From an uncultured Clostridia bacterium (GTDB lineage: Bacteria > Bacillota > Clostridia > Lutisporales > Lutisporaceae), in assembly GCA_937930535.1 (NCBI GenBank), contig CALGKJ010000040.1, positions 1 through 41,587 of the forward strand: a stretch of DNA of 41,587 bases, read 5' to 3'. Positions 17,550 to 26,277 of the stretch are shown here, piece by piece. The notes beneath the pieces are model-generated. The model had not been told where the DNA came from. It saw nothing but the letters and a program-made list of their open reading frames with translations, and did not search any database. Each line of letters starts with the position of its first letter. Within the stretch, counting starts at the first letter, position 1. Position numbers and translations under genes: made by a program.

Positions 17550-17639
17550 TGGAGGAGAGAGAGGGATTCGAACCCTCGGACGCCGCAAAACGCCTCTGGT
17601 TTTCAAGACCAGCTCCATAAACCGCTCGAACATCTCTCC
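17550..17639 (-). tRNA. tRNA-Ser (anticodon TGA)
   Basis: A 90-base class II tRNA with acceptor GGAGAGA/TCTCTCC, anticodon loop CTTGAAA on a CTGGT/ACCAG stem, long variable arm and encoded CCA. The base before CCA is T instead of the G usual in bacterial serine tRNAs. It is first in a two-tRNA transcript. Confidence 0.95.
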
Positions 17640-17657
17640 TCGGTGACAACAATATAA

Positions 17658-17686
17658 ATTATATCAATTCTATTTGAGTATGTCAA
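17658..17686 (-). promoter_or_regulatory. Consensus promoter of the tRNA-Ser pair
   Basis: On the minus strand TTGACA (17681-17686) and TATAAT (17658-17663) are separated by exactly 17 bases, a perfect housekeeping promoter about 20 bases upstream of the first tRNA. Confidence 0.9.
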
Positions 17687-17757
17687 TAAATTATATTGAG
17701 ATTTTTTGTGAGAATTAATAGTATTTTTTCCATTGTTATATAAGTGTCTGGTTTTAC

Positions 17758-17853
17758 TATAGATAACCAACTCTAAATACTTTTCGTTAAGAGCTGCTAA
17801 TCTCCTTGTGAGAAACAACTGAAACGTTTTAATTTTGAAGTTGTTTCTCTATA
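17758..17853. repeat. Structured intergenic repeat, copy B
   Basis: This is the second full copy of the element at 15424, with the same ends, the same AACTCT hairpin (10 bases shorter in the loop) and the identical 11-bp GAGAAACAACT stem. The stems are kept while the loops differ. It abuts the different repeat at 17854. Confidence 0.7.
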
Positions 17854-17935
17854 TATAGGCAAGCAACCATAAAGCATAACTTATTCATGGGCTAGTTATT
17901 GCTTCCCTTCTAGGTTTTCAGCTAAAAACCCTATA
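17854..17935. repeat. Structured repeat of a second type, copy D1
   Basis: It starts TATAGG and ends CCCTATA. It contains GCAACCAT...ATGG...TTGCTTCCC and AGGTTTTCAGCTAAAAACC. It matches 21403-21508, where CCAT/ATGG is replaced by CCGT/ACGG, a paired change that keeps the stem. It lies just downstream of the chemoreceptor gene. Confidence 0.65.
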
Positions 17936-17947
17936 GCATATCAATAT

Positions 17948-19378
17948 TTATAATACCCTGATGTTTTGCTTGGCAAGCTCATTGCTTGCAGCTTTTATGT
18001 TTTCTAACATATTTATTATATCCTTTGACATTTTTCTTGATTCTGCTGCACTTTTTACAGCCATGTTCTGGTCTCCTGACTTTACAAGGTTAATTACCTT
18101 GTGTGCTGATTTATGAAGCTGGAGATGTACGGTATCGATTTTTTCCCAAAGCACCTTTATTTCTGGGTGCTCTGGTTTTATAGAGTTATAAAAATGTCCA
18201 AAGCCACATCTTGCACCATCAGTTTGTATTGCGTCTATTTTCATGTTTCTAGCTATTTCTTCCAAAGTGTCAACCCACTTAATATGTGCAGTTATAGCGT
18301 TGTTAATTGAGTCTATAAAGTCCTCATTAGTTATTTTCCCAAATTTGCCTTTGCTTATTCTTCCGCCCACTTTTGAAAGCTGAGATATTTCGTTCTCTAT
18401 TACAGCCATTTCTCCAGATAGCTTTTCTATATCTGCCGCATTGCTGTTAATATCTTCACCTAACTCTGCCAGCTTTTCTGCATCAGCATTTATATAATGC
18501 ATTGTTGCTGTAATCTCTTCTACAGTTGCACTTATTTCCTCGGAGCCAGCGGCTATTTGCTGTACATTTGAGGTTACTGTCTGAATAGAATTTTTACTTT
18601 TAGATATAGTCTCCACCATTTCTTTCATATAATCACTCATATTGTCTATTTCATTTTTTGTAGCAGCTACACTGTTTTTACTTTTTTCAGAGGCTTGTTC
18701 TATAGTAGACATAAGCTGTGTCATAGATGTTAATTGACTTTTAGTAGTTTCCGATAGTTTTCTTACCTCTTCTGCTACCACTGCAAAGCCCCTTCCGTTT
18801 TCTCCTGCTCTTGCTGCCTCAATGCTGGCATTGAGTGCCAGAAGGTTTGTTTGTTCAGCTATCTGGTTTATTCCAGCTATCGTATTATTCATATTTTCAA
18901 GCACGGAGCTTAGATTTTCCATGTCTGCTTCCATAGATTTTGAATAAGCTGTTACTTGTTTATTGACGCCCTCCACAGCTTTAATGATCCTATCATTATT
19001 CTCCATCATATCCAATAATGAGCTAGTCTGATTGGCAATCTCTGTTGTTGAGGTTGCGTATTCTGCAACGGTGCCTGATATTTGACTCATACTCGTATTA
19101 GTTTGATATACTGCATTCAGCATATTTCGGGTTGATGTCTTTATTTCTGTAGATTTTGTTTCCAGACTTTTTGCCATGTGGACTAAGTTTATATAAAAGG
19201 TACTAATATTTGTAGCTACCTTTATTATGCTCTTAACAATATGTGCCACATTAGGACTTGACTCGTCCATAGTATGGATAATATTGCTTACATAGCCTGC
19301 CAGATCTATATTCTTCTCATTTTCTCGTACCTCTACAGTACTTCTGATTTGTCTTAAAACTCTGCGAGCTTTAAACAT
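17948..19378 (-). CDS. Soluble methyl-accepting chemotaxis protein with CZB domain
   Basis: The 476-residue receptor lacks membrane helices. Its signalling hairpin is clear ([20 protein letters not shown] around residues 175-195, then [16 protein letters not shown]). Residues about 348-430 form a chemoreceptor zinc-binding (CZB) domain: an early histidine (TAHIKWVD), CGFGHFY, and [10 protein letters not shown] supply the histidine/cysteine zinc ligands. CZB receptors respond to zinc or to oxidants such as hypochlorous acid. It would sit in a cytoplasmic array with CheA and CheW. The ATG follows GGGGGGAT. No other chemotaxis gene is in the window. Confidence 0.93.
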   Translation of the reverse strand: MFKARRVLRQIRSTVEVRENEKNIDLAGYVSNIIHTMDESSPNVAHIVKSIIKVATNISTFYINLVHMAKSLETKSTEIKTSTRNMLNAVYQTNTSMSQISGTVAEYATSTTEIANQTSSLLDMMENNDRIIKAVEGVNKQVTAYSKSMEADMENLSSVLENMNNTIAGINQIAEQTNLLALNASIEAARAGENGRGFAVVAEEVRKLSETTKSQLTSMTQLMSTIEQASEKSKNSVAATKNEIDNMSDYMKEMVETISKSKNSIQTVTSNVQQIAAGSEEISATVEEITATMHYINADAEKLAELGEDINSNAADIEKLSGEMAVIENEISQLSKVGGRISKGKFGKITNEDFIDSINNAITAHIKWVDTLEEIARNMKIDAIQTDGARCGFGHFYNSIKPEHPEIKVLWEKIDTVHLQLHKSAHKVINLVKSGDQNMAVKSAAESRKMSKDIINMLENIKAASNELAKQNIRVL

Positions 19379-19648
19379 ATAGTTTATCCCCCCTGCATTT
19401 TTATTAAAATAAATTTATAGTAGTTTAATCCACTCTATTATCTATCTCAATATGGTCATGCTATATATTTGCAAAGTAATATAAATATTACATATAGCAA
19501 TGCACCCTTCCATTATACACTATATATTCAATATTTTATATAAAAATTTGAATTTTTTTATTAACATTTGAAACTTAGACTTGCATTAATTTGTGAATCC
19601 CATATATTATCATTTTAGCCTCCTTAGTTCATTGTATGAGTGTAAAAT
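19379..19648. other. Intergenic region between chemoreceptor and serS
   Basis: An AT-rich stretch of about 270 bases holding the chemoreceptor promoter. No repeat, RNA structure or small gene is evident apart from the serS terminator at its right end. Confidence 0.4.
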
Positions 19649-19678
19649 AAAAAATTCCAGTACAAACTGGAATTTTTT
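19649..19678. terminator. Terminator of serS
   Basis: AAAAATTCCAG pairs with CTGGAATTTTT around a TACAAA loop, with A and T runs on the two sides, seven bases past the serS stop. It can act in both directions. Confidence 0.85.
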
Positions 19679-19684
19679 ATAAAA

Positions 19685-20956
19685 TTATTTTTTAATTTTC
19701 TCAATACCCCCCATATATGGTCTTAACACCTCTGGTATCGTTACACTTCCATCATCATTTTGGAAGTTCTCTAGTATTGCCGCTACTGTTCTTCCTATTG
19801 CTACACCAGATCCATTTAATGTATGAATATATTTGGGCTTTTCTTTAACATCTGGTCTATACTTGATTTCTGCCCTTCTTGCCTGGAAGTCCTCAAAGTT
19901 GCTGCAAGAGGATATTTCTACATATTTATTATAGCTTGGCATCCATACCTCTAAATCGTAGGTTTTTGCGGAGGTAAAGCCTAAGTCGCCTGCACAAAGT
20001 GCCGATACTCTATATGGCAGTCCCAGAGATTGAAGTATTCTCTCTGCATCTCTAGTTAAGCTTTCCAGCTCTTCATAGGAATCTTCAGGCTTCACAAACT
20101 TTACAAGCTCTACCTTGTTAAATTGGTGCTGTCTTATAAGTCCCCTTGTATCTCTTCCTGCGGATCCCGCCTCTGCTCTAAAGCAGGCACTGTAAGCAGT
20201 ATGCTTTATGGGCAGTGCATCAGTCTCTAATATTTGCTCTCTGTACATGTTTGTTACTGGTACTTCTGCGGTAGGTATAAGGAAATATTCTGTATTGCTT
20301 ACCTTAAAGGCATCCTCTTCAAATTTTGGAAGCTGTCCTGTTCCCATCATGCTTCTTCTGTGTACCATATAGGGAGGAAATACTTCTGTATATCCGTTTT
20401 CAGTGTGTGTATCCAGCATAAAGTTATAAAGTGCTCTTTCCAGTCTGGCACCCAAGCCCTTCAGGAAGGTGAATCTTGCGCCTGTAACCTTTCCTGCTGT
20501 TGCAAAATCAAGTATTCCAAGGCTTTCACCTATATCCCAGTGTGCCTTTGGCTCATATTCAAACTTTCTAGGCTCTCCCCAGCTTCTAACCTCTACATTA
20601 TCAGCATCCGAGCTGCCATCAGGGGTGTACTCACTAGGCATGTTTGGTATGGTTAGTAATATTTCCAATACCTTTTCTTCCAGCTCTCTCAGCTTCTCAT
20701 CGTCTTCCTTAATCTTATCTGATACCTCACGCATTTCGGTTATCAAGGCTTCTGCATCCTGCTTTGCTCTCTTAAGCTTTGCAACCTCCTCAGATACCTT
20801 GTTCTTCCTGCTCTTAAGCTCCTCTACCTGTACCAGAAGCTGTCTTTTAGCTTCATCCAGTTCAAGTATTTCTTGAATTTTGTACTCCTGCCCTCTACGA
20901 GCAAGCTTTCTTTTTACTTCCTCGGGATTTGTTCTTATTAATCTAATATCCAGCAT
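19685..20956 (-). CDS. serS: Seryl-tRNA synthetase
   Basis: The 423-residue class II synthetase has the N-terminal coiled-coil arm that grips the tRNA-Ser variable arm (about 25-105). Motif 2 is seen as [23 protein letters not shown] and motif 3 as [17 protein letters not shown]. It charges tRNA-Ser, and also tRNA-Sec where present, with serine. The ATG at 20956 has AAGGAGG upstream; an upstream in-frame ATG falls in the leader terminator and is rejected. The gene is controlled by the T-box leader immediately upstream, and two tRNA-Ser genes lie 2-3 kb downstream on the same strand. Confidence 0.97.
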   Translation of the reverse strand: MLDIRLIRTNPEEVKRKLARRGQEYKIQEILELDEAKRQLLVQVEELKSRKNKVSEEVAKLKRAKQDAEALITEMREVSDKIKEDDEKLRELEEKVLEILLTIPNMPSEYTPDGSSDADNVEVRSWGEPRKFEYEPKAHWDIGESLGILDFATAGKVTGARFTFLKGLGARLERALYNFMLDTHTENGYTEVFPPYMVHRRSMMGTGQLPKFEEDAFKVSNTEYFLIPTAEVPVTNMYREQILETDALPIKHTAYSACFRAEAGSAGRDTRGLIRQHQFNKVELVKFVKPEDSYEELESLTRDAERILQSLGLPYRVSALCAGDLGFTSAKTYDLEVWMPSYNKYVEISSCSNFEDFQARRAEIKYRPDVKEKPKYIHTLNGSGVAIGRTVAAILENFQNDDGSVTIPEVLRPYMGGIEKIKK

Positions 20957-20978
20957 TTTTATTCCTCCTTTATATAAC

Positions 20979-21197
20979 AAAAAACCTTTCATCCCCAATA
21001 AAGGGACGAAAGGTTATCCGTGTTGCCACCCTAGTTAGCAGCATATGAATATACTGCTCTCTCATTCGTTTAACGGCTGTGCCGGTACTGCTCGTCGCAG
21101 ACTGCTCCGGGATGGATATCACAAATCCTGTTATCGGCTCTCACCTGCCGCCGACTCTCTAAAAAAAGGATATTGAGACTTTCCCTTCAACGCATTT
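20979..21197 (-). promoter_or_regulatory. T-box riboswitch leader of serS
   Basis: On the minus strand the leader carries AGAGAG, the AGGTGAGA apical loop of stem I, and the T-box sequence AGGGTGGCAACACGG. The terminator is AACCTTTCGTCCC paired with GGGGATGAAAGGTT and followed by six T (20976-21015). Uncharged tRNA-Ser would bind and favour the antiterminator. The specifier may be TCC in the loop before ATCCC, but I cannot fix it by eye. Confidence 0.92.
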
Positions 21198-21402
21198 AAT
21201 AATTTTTATATATCAATAAAGTTATTTTTTATAATTTTACTATTTTTTATACAATATTTCAAGTACTGCTTTTATATTATTTCTAATATTTGCCGAATTT
21301 CTTGTTACTCAGCTACATTTATCTTTAAAATAATCTTTCACAAAGTGTGGCTAGGTATAAAAGCATGTCTATTTGTCAATAATCACAATAAAGACAAGCA
21401 AG

Positions 21403-21508
21403 TATAGGGAAGCAACCGTAAAACTTAATTTATTCACGGCTTGGTTATTGCTTCCCTTCTAGGTTTTTAGCTTGGTTTAAATCTATGTTTCAAGCTAAAA
21501 ACCCTATA
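21403..21508 (+). repeat. Structured repeat of the second type, copy D2
   Basis: TATAGGGAAGCAACCGT...ACGG...TTGCTTCCC forms a compound hairpin. A second one pairs GGTTTTTAGCTTG with CAAGCTAAAAACC, and the terminal CCCTATA can compete for the first TATAGGG. It matches 17854-17935 with compensating changes. It lies 23 bases before the start of the small gene at 21532, so it would be in that gene's 5' leader. Confidence 0.65.
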
Positions 21509-21531
21509 TAATTATTTTAGGGGGTAAATAA

Positions 21532-21750
21532 ATGAATAAACTGGATATAATAAATCAGATTGCAGATTTAAAGGAAATTGACTATCGTAATACTCTCGCT
21601 ATTGCCAGTATAATAGAGCTGTTAATAGAAAATGGAATCATCAGCAGAAGTGATGTTGCTAAAAAAGCGTATGAACTGGAGAATATGACCTTAGACGAAA
21701 TTACTGAAGCTCATACAACACCGCAAAAGAATAAACTCAATATTATGTAA
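21532..21750 (+). CDS. Small protein of unknown function (72 residues)
   Basis: The ATG follows AGGGGGTAAATAA, a strong ribosome site. The 72-residue product is hydrophilic and helical (LAIASIIELLIENGIISRSD, then a short charged tail), with no cysteines, signal peptide or known motif. A good terminator hairpin follows and a structured repeat precedes it, so it is a stand-alone unit. I do not recognise the family. Confidence 0.7.
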   Translation: MNKLDIINQIADLKEIDYRNTLAIASIIELLIENGIISRSDVAKKAYELENMTLDEITEAHTTPQKNKLNIM

Positions 21751-21752
21751 AC

Positions 21753-21790
21753 AAAATGATATGCAGTCAAAGGCTGCATATCATTTTGTT
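21753..21790. terminator. Terminator after the 72-residue gene
   Basis: AAAATGATATGCAG pairs with CTGCATATCATTTT, with a short T-rich tail on the plus strand (TTTTGTTT). It may also stop transcripts from the convergent transporter unit. Confidence 0.85.
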
Positions 21791-21811
21791 TAGAAGGTTA
21801 TAAAGCTGCAC

Positions 21812-21916
21812 CTATTCCGTACTCTTATTGTTCATAGCTTTTCTGATGAATATTCCCGCTCCAATACAATAGTAGCTTATAACAATTATCATCATTATTA
21901 TGGATGCCGTTGACAC
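21812..21916 (-). CDS. MetS-like small subunit of an NSS-family transporter
   Basis: A GTG at 21916, eight bases after GGGAGGGG, opens a 34-residue protein (MSTASIIMMIIVISYYCIGA, then a charged tail RKAMNNKSTE). One membrane helix followed by a short basic tail directly downstream of an NSS symporter is the pattern of MetS, the small partner of MetP, which together import methionine and alanine in Corynebacterium. Overall similarity to MetS is by composition and position, since the peptide is short. It starts 36 bases after the transporter stop. Confidence 0.75.
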   Translation of the reverse strand: MSTASIIMMIIVISYYCIGAGIFIRKAMNNKSTE

Positions 21917-21951
21917 ATATATCCCCTCCCTATATGAACTTATATACTATT

Positions 21952-23445
21952 CTAATCCTCTGTATCGGAAGACATAATATCCCTGCCCTTGCCCACCTTT
22001 TTTGCCAGCCAGTTGTTGGTGACAATAACCAGCAGGAACAGCAGCACCCACTGCATTAGGATTGTGCCTACGCTGAAAATTTCAAAAGGCTTCCACCAAT
22101 TATCTGGATACCAAGTAGTAGCCTGCCAAAACCAGAAAAATGTTATTGCGGCGAAAAATACAGGAAATAGCATTATCAATACATTCCACCACTTACCAAC
22201 ATGATAATCAGCCCATTTGGTATTAATATAGTTTGTTCTGATCTTATCAAGTCCGTACTTCATAAGGGCAAAGGCTACAAATACACCGCTTACTAAAAGT
22301 CCGATACCCCATACCCAGTCTTGATTATCAAGAAAGTTCAGACTGAAAGCAGAGGGTATGCCAAATACAAAACCAGCTATGGATATAAACACAGTAGAGC
22401 TTTTGCGGCTAAGTCCCATATCCATCAAGTTTCTTACTCCAACCTCTATCATAGGCAGCAAGGAGGAAAGTGCCGCTATTGACATAGCTAGAAAAAATAC
22501 CGCCGATAATATCTGACCCGCTGGCAGCTTGGTAAACAACTGAGCAAGATAAATAAAAGTAAGGCCGGTGTTGCCGGAGGAAAGAGCTTCTGCCGCCAGC
22601 TCCTGTGTAGGAGACAAGGCATATATAGCAGGAAGTACTGTCATCCCTGCAATAAGTGCGCCGATATTGTCGCCAAAGGATGTAATGGTACAGTTGCCCG
22701 GAATATCTGACTTTCTTTTTGTATAAACAGAATAGGTTATAATAAATCCCCAGCCTGCACCTGTAGACCATGCCACCTGTGTAAACGCCTCCAGCCATAT
22801 CTTGGGGTTGCTTAGCATATACAGCTTAGGACTGAAAAGATATTCCAAGCCCTTTAATGCTCCGGGCAAGGTAAGCGACCTGATCAGCGCAGCTACTAAA
22901 AGTACAAAAAGCACTGGTATCATTATTTTACAGGACTTCTCTATGCCAGAGGAAACGCCCCTATATATTATGTACCCTGCAATAAACATAGATATTAAAT
23001 GAAATAAAATAGTTTGAGAAGGTGTCGTTGTAAAGGTGTTCCATATAAGCTCTGTTTGTTGGGTAGTAATACCGGGTTTAAATACTCCCGATAAGGCTAG
23101 AGTAAAATATTTTACACACCAGCCCATAACTACCGAATAATAGAACATTATTGCCAGACAGACCGCCGCAATCCAAGTACCCATCCATGTGTATTTTCTT
23201 CCTACAAAGTCTCTAAATGCGCCGATTGTACCAAGTCCTGTTTTTCTGCCCATTACCATTTCGCCCATTAATAGTGGAATTGCCCATACAAGGGCAGCTA
23301 TAGTCCATGCAATAATAAACGGTCCTCCTCCGTTAGCCGCTGCAACTCTCGGAAATCTCCATATATTCCCTGTACCCATTGCCATACCAATAGCAGCCAT
23401 AATAAAACCCAGTCTGCTTCCCCATTGCTCCTTGTTTTGACTCAT
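21952..23445 (-). CDS. Sodium-dependent neurotransmitter-symporter (NSS) family amino-acid transporter
   Basis: The 497-residue protein has about 11-12 membrane helices. Its first helix carries the NSS pattern WGSRLGFIMAAIGMAMGTGN followed by IWRFPRVAAANGGGPF, whose unwound part binds sodium and the amino acid. The end is WLAKKVGKGRDIM. NSS proteins use the sodium gradient to import amino acids. The ATG follows AAAAGGAG. The MetS-like gene immediately downstream supports a MetP-type transporter of methionine, alanine or similar amino acids. It is divergent from the oxidoreductase operon at 24103, which suggests that it may feed that pathway. Confidence 0.93.
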   Translation of the reverse strand: MSQNKEQWGSRLGFIMAAIGMAMGTGNIWRFPRVAAANGGGPFIIAWTIAALVWAIPLLMGEMVMGRKTGLGTIGAFRDFVGRKYTWMGTWIAAVCLAIMFYYSVVMGWCVKYFTLALSGVFKPGITTQQTELIWNTFTTTPSQTILFHLISMFIAGYIIYRGVSSGIEKSCKIMIPVLFVLLVAALIRSLTLPGALKGLEYLFSPKLYMLSNPKIWLEAFTQVAWSTGAGWGFIITYSVYTKRKSDIPGNCTITSFGDNIGALIAGMTVLPAIYALSPTQELAAEALSSGNTGLTFIYLAQLFTKLPAGQILSAVFFLAMSIAALSSLLPMIEVGVRNLMDMGLSRKSSTVFISIAGFVFGIPSAFSLNFLDNQDWVWGIGLLVSGVFVAFALMKYGLDKIRTNYINTKWADYHVGKWWNVLIMLFPVFFAAITFFWFWQATTWYPDNWWKPFEIFSVGTILMQWVLLFLLVIVTNNWLAKKVGKGRDIMSSDTED

Positions 23446-23520
23446 AAAATTTCTCCTTTTATAATTAATATTGGATGCTTGCTTTTACTGCCTATATATT
23501 AAGAAACTAATATGTAAGTG

Positions 23521-23785
23521 CTATATCATATGTGTTAACTTAAGCTATAATTTTACAAATCTCTGGCTGTAAATATAATTTTTCTACAGTTGTTTACAAA
23601 AGCAGCACCTTAAGAATATGAATCAACTAACATTATATGATGCTTATTATATTGAGGTATTTCATATAAATTACTGTGCTGCCTCTCGGGTTAGGCTTCG
23701 TGGATGTAAACAACTTCCGAAAAGTTACATTTACAGCATATTGGTATAACTTGGCTTAAGTTAACGCATATGAGAGCTATATAAA
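23521..23785. repeat. Long imperfect inverted repeat between transporter and oxidoreductase operon
   Basis: The left arm (23521-23608) matches the reverse complement of the right arm (23676-23785). CATATGTGTTAACTTAAGC pairs with 18 of 19 bases of GCTTAAGTTAACGCATATG, GGCTGTAAAT with ATTTACAGC, GTTGTTTACA with TGTAAACAAC, and GCAGCAC with GTGCTGC. The unpaired centre is about 67 bases. The arms contain repeated TGTAAA/TTTACA motifs. It could be a fold-back mobile element or a shared control region. No gene is seen in 23446-24102. Confidence 0.7.
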
Positions 23786-24102
23786 CTTTCTATATATTAT
23801 TAGCATAAAATTTAAAAATAATATTTTCTCTAAATTTAAAATTTTGTGATTATTGCGACTTTATCTCACCTTTTGAAATTCCTTAAAAGTTTAGTGCGAA
23901 ATAAGTAGAACAGGCAGGAATTTTGAAAGTTTTTTAGAATATTTATGTACTAAGTGTATAAATATTTTTCATTAACTTTACTGACAATTCTTTGCCATTT
24001 TTTTATTAGTCTGCATGTATACAAAATACTGTCGGCAGAAGAAACAAGTGTTAAGCTTGGAATGTCTATCAATTATTCATTTGTATTATGGGAGGGAATT
24101 AA

Positions 24103-24408
24103 ATGCGAATCGAAGAACATCCGATACTATCCTTCAAAAAAGGTCCTAAAGTAAAATTCACCTTTGATGGACAGCAGTATGAAGGATATGAGGGAGAACC
24201 AATTGCTGCTGCACTGCATGCAGCAGGAGTAAAAGTATTGGGACACAGCCATAACCTTGGAAGACCCAGAGGTTTTTATTGTGCCATTGGCAACTGCTCT
24301 TCCTGCCTCATGGTTGTAGATGGAAAACCCAATGTAAGAGTTTGTGTGGAAAAACTAACTGAGGGCATGATAGTAGAAACTCAAAAGGGGAAAGGTGATC
24401 TGGTATGA
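24103..24408 (+). CDS. [2Fe-2S] subunit, HcnA/SoxA-N-like
   Basis: The 101-residue protein matches the small 2Fe-2S subunit found in hydrogen cyanide synthase (HcnA), opine oxidases and the N-terminus of sarcosine oxidase alpha. Its four cysteines lie in CAIGNCSSC followed twelve residues later by another C (NVRVC), a plant-type ferredoxin pattern. It should carry electrons between the two flavoprotein subunits. The ATG follows GGGAGGG. It overlaps the next gene by four bases (ATGA), so translation is coupled. It is the first gene of a six-gene operon. Confidence 0.9.
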   Translation: MRIEEHPILSFKKGPKVKFTFDGQQYEGYEGEPIAAALHAAGVKVLGHSHNLGRPRGFYCAIGNCSSCLMVVDGKPNVRVCVEKLTEGMIVETQKGKGDLV

Positions 24409-25484
24409 TAAACACAGAGATACTTATAGTCGGAGGCGGTCCTGCCGGACTATGTGCTGCTATCGCAGCAGCCGAATCCGGTGCAAAGGTCACATTGGTA
24501 GAACGTAATGACAGCTTGGGCGGACAGTTGGAGAAGCAAACTCATATGTTTTTCGGTTCACAGAAGCAGTATGCTTCAATCAGGGGTATAGATATTGTCG
24601 GTATTTTGACAAAGGAATTAGATAAGTATAATGAAAATGTTACCATAATGTTAAATGCTACCGTTATTGGAATGTATGAGGACGGTATATTAACAATAGA
24701 ACAAAATGATAAGTATATGAAAGTAAAGCCACAGGCTATAATTGTGGCAACAGGTGCATCAGAAAAATTCTTAACCTTCCCCAACAACGATTTACCCGGT
24801 ATATATGGTGCAGGTGCAGTTCAGACACTTGCTAACGTACATGGCGTACTGCCAGGCAAAAGCATAGTAATGGTAGGTGCAGGAAACATAGGTCTTATCG
24901 TCAGCTATCAGCTTATGCAGGCAGGTATAAAGGTAAAAGCCATAATAGATGCCGCTCCCAAAATCGGAGGCTATCTGGTACACGCATCAAAAATAAGAAG
25001 AATGGGCGTACCCATAATGACTGGGTATACTGTCAAATACGCTCATGGCAAGGATGCACTGGAAAAGGTCACTCTCTGGAAGCTTGACGATAAATGGCAG
25101 CCAATACCCGGCTCAGAAATAGACATAGATACAGATGTATTATGCATATCTGTTGGTCTTTCACCACTGGCAGAGCTTTTGTGGCAGGTGGGCTGTGAAA
25201 TGAAATTCGTGCCTGAGCTTGGAGGTCATGTGCCTACTCGTAATGAGGATTTGGAAACAAGCATTCCTAATGTATTTGTTGCAGGAGATGTTGGCGGAGT
25301 AGAGGAAGCAAGCAGTGCCATGGTAGAAGGAAGGCTGGCAGGACTATGTGCTGCCAAAAAGCTGGGGCATGTACTTCCTGACTACAAAGAGCAAAGAGAG
25401 GACTGCCTAGGTCAGCTTAATGACTTAAGATCAGGTCCAGTGGGGGAAAAGATTAGAAAAGGCTTAGAGCAGTTAATAAGTTAA
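24405..25484 (+). CDS. FAD/NAD(P)-binding oxidoreductase subunit, HcnB-like
   Basis: The 359-residue protein has two dinucleotide-binding folds: FAD at the N-terminus (ILIVGGGPAGLCAAIAAAES) and a second at about 150 (VMVGAGNIGLIVSYQL). The FAD-closing motif NVFVAGDVGG is near 300. This is the pyridine-nucleotide-disulfide reductase-like part of HcnB or opine oxidase subunit A. In those proteins a C-terminal BFD-type 2Fe-2S domain follows; here that domain is on the separate next gene. It should pass electrons from the substrate flavoprotein to NAD(P) or another acceptor. Confidence 0.9.
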   Translation: MINTEILIVGGGPAGLCAAIAAAESGAKVTLVERNDSLGGQLEKQTHMFFGSQKQYASIRGIDIVGILTKELDKYNENVTIMLNATVIGMYEDGILTIEQNDKYMKVKPQAIIVATGASEKFLTFPNNDLPGIYGAGAVQTLANVHGVLPGKSIVMVGAGNIGLIVSYQLMQAGIKVKAIIDAAPKIGGYLVHASKIRRMGVPIMTGYTVKYAHGKDALEKVTLWKLDDKWQPIPGSEIDIDTDVLCISVGLSPLAELLWQVGCEMKFVPELGGHVPTRNEDLETSIPNVFVAGDVGGVEEASSAMVEGRLAGLCAAKKLGHVLPDYKEQREDCLGQLNDLRSGPVGEKIRKGLEQLIS

Positions 25485-25500
25485 GGGGGTTAAGAAAACA

Positions 25501-26277
25501 ATGTTAGAAAAAACAGGAGTAGCTACCCAAGAGGATTTAGCACTCGTTATGCCCTCAAAGGAAAGACTAGCAAAGGGAGCTGTTGCAGTTATAGAATGCT
25601 TTCAGAGGATACCCTGCAACCCATGCTACACTTCCTGCAAAAGAGGTGCCATAATAGAGTTTAAGGATATAAATGACAGACCCATAATAAATGCAGACAA
25701 ATGCAACGGCTGCGGAATCTGCGTAAGCAACTGCCCGGGGCTTGCAATAGTTGTAGTAGACGAAACCTATTCAGATACAGAAGCACTGGTTAAGATACCC
25801 TATGAATTTTTACCGCTGCCACAGGAAGGCGGCTATGTAACTGGTCTTGACAGAGAAGGAAAGCCCGTCTGTAGAGCAAAGGTAGTAAAGGTTCTTAATA
25901 CCAAAGCTCAGGATAGAACGCCAGTAGTATCCTTGGCAGTTCCAAAGGAGCTTTCAATGGTAGTAAGATGCATGAGTCTTGATGATTTTTACAGCGATAA
26001 TACCATGGTATGCCGCTGCGAAGAGGTTACACTAGGAGAAGTAAGAGAGCTTATCAGAAAAGGCTATCATACAATAGATGAAATAAAGAGAATAAGCAGA
26101 GCAGGTATGGGACCATGTCAGGGCAGAACCTGCCGTCAGCTTATTATGCAGGAGCTTGCTCGTGCTACAAATCAAAAAATGAGCGAAATGCCAATGTCCA
26201 CCTTCAGACCCCCTGCAAAACCCATTAAATTAGGTGCTGTTATCAGCAGTCTAGGTGGGGGTGAATGCAATGAATAA
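25501..26277 (+). CDS. Iron-sulfur protein with 4Fe-4S and BFD-like 2Fe-2S domains
   Basis: The 258-residue protein has CNPCYTSC near residue 40 and a [4Fe-4S] motif CNGCGICVSNCP near residue 75. The C-terminal BFD-like domain reads MVCRCEEVTLGEV, then AGMGPCQGRTC, four cysteines for a 2Fe-2S cluster. The BFD part equals the C-terminus of HcnB/OoxA, so the classical subunit is split here and has gained a ferredoxin-type domain that could connect it to ferredoxin. The ATG at 25501 follows GGGGG and starts 16 bases after the previous stop. Confidence 0.9.
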   Translation: MLEKTGVATQEDLALVMPSKERLAKGAVAVIECFQRIPCNPCYTSCKRGAIIEFKDINDRPIINADKCNGCGICVSNCPGLAIVVVDETYSDTEALVKIPYEFLPLPQEGGYVTGLDREGKPVCRAKVVKVLNTKAQDRTPVVSLAVPKELSMVVRCMSLDDFYSDNTMVCRCEEVTLGEVRELIRKGYHTIDEIKRISRAGMGPCQGRTCRQLIMQELARATNQKMSEMPMSTFRPPAKPIKLGAVISSLGGGECNE

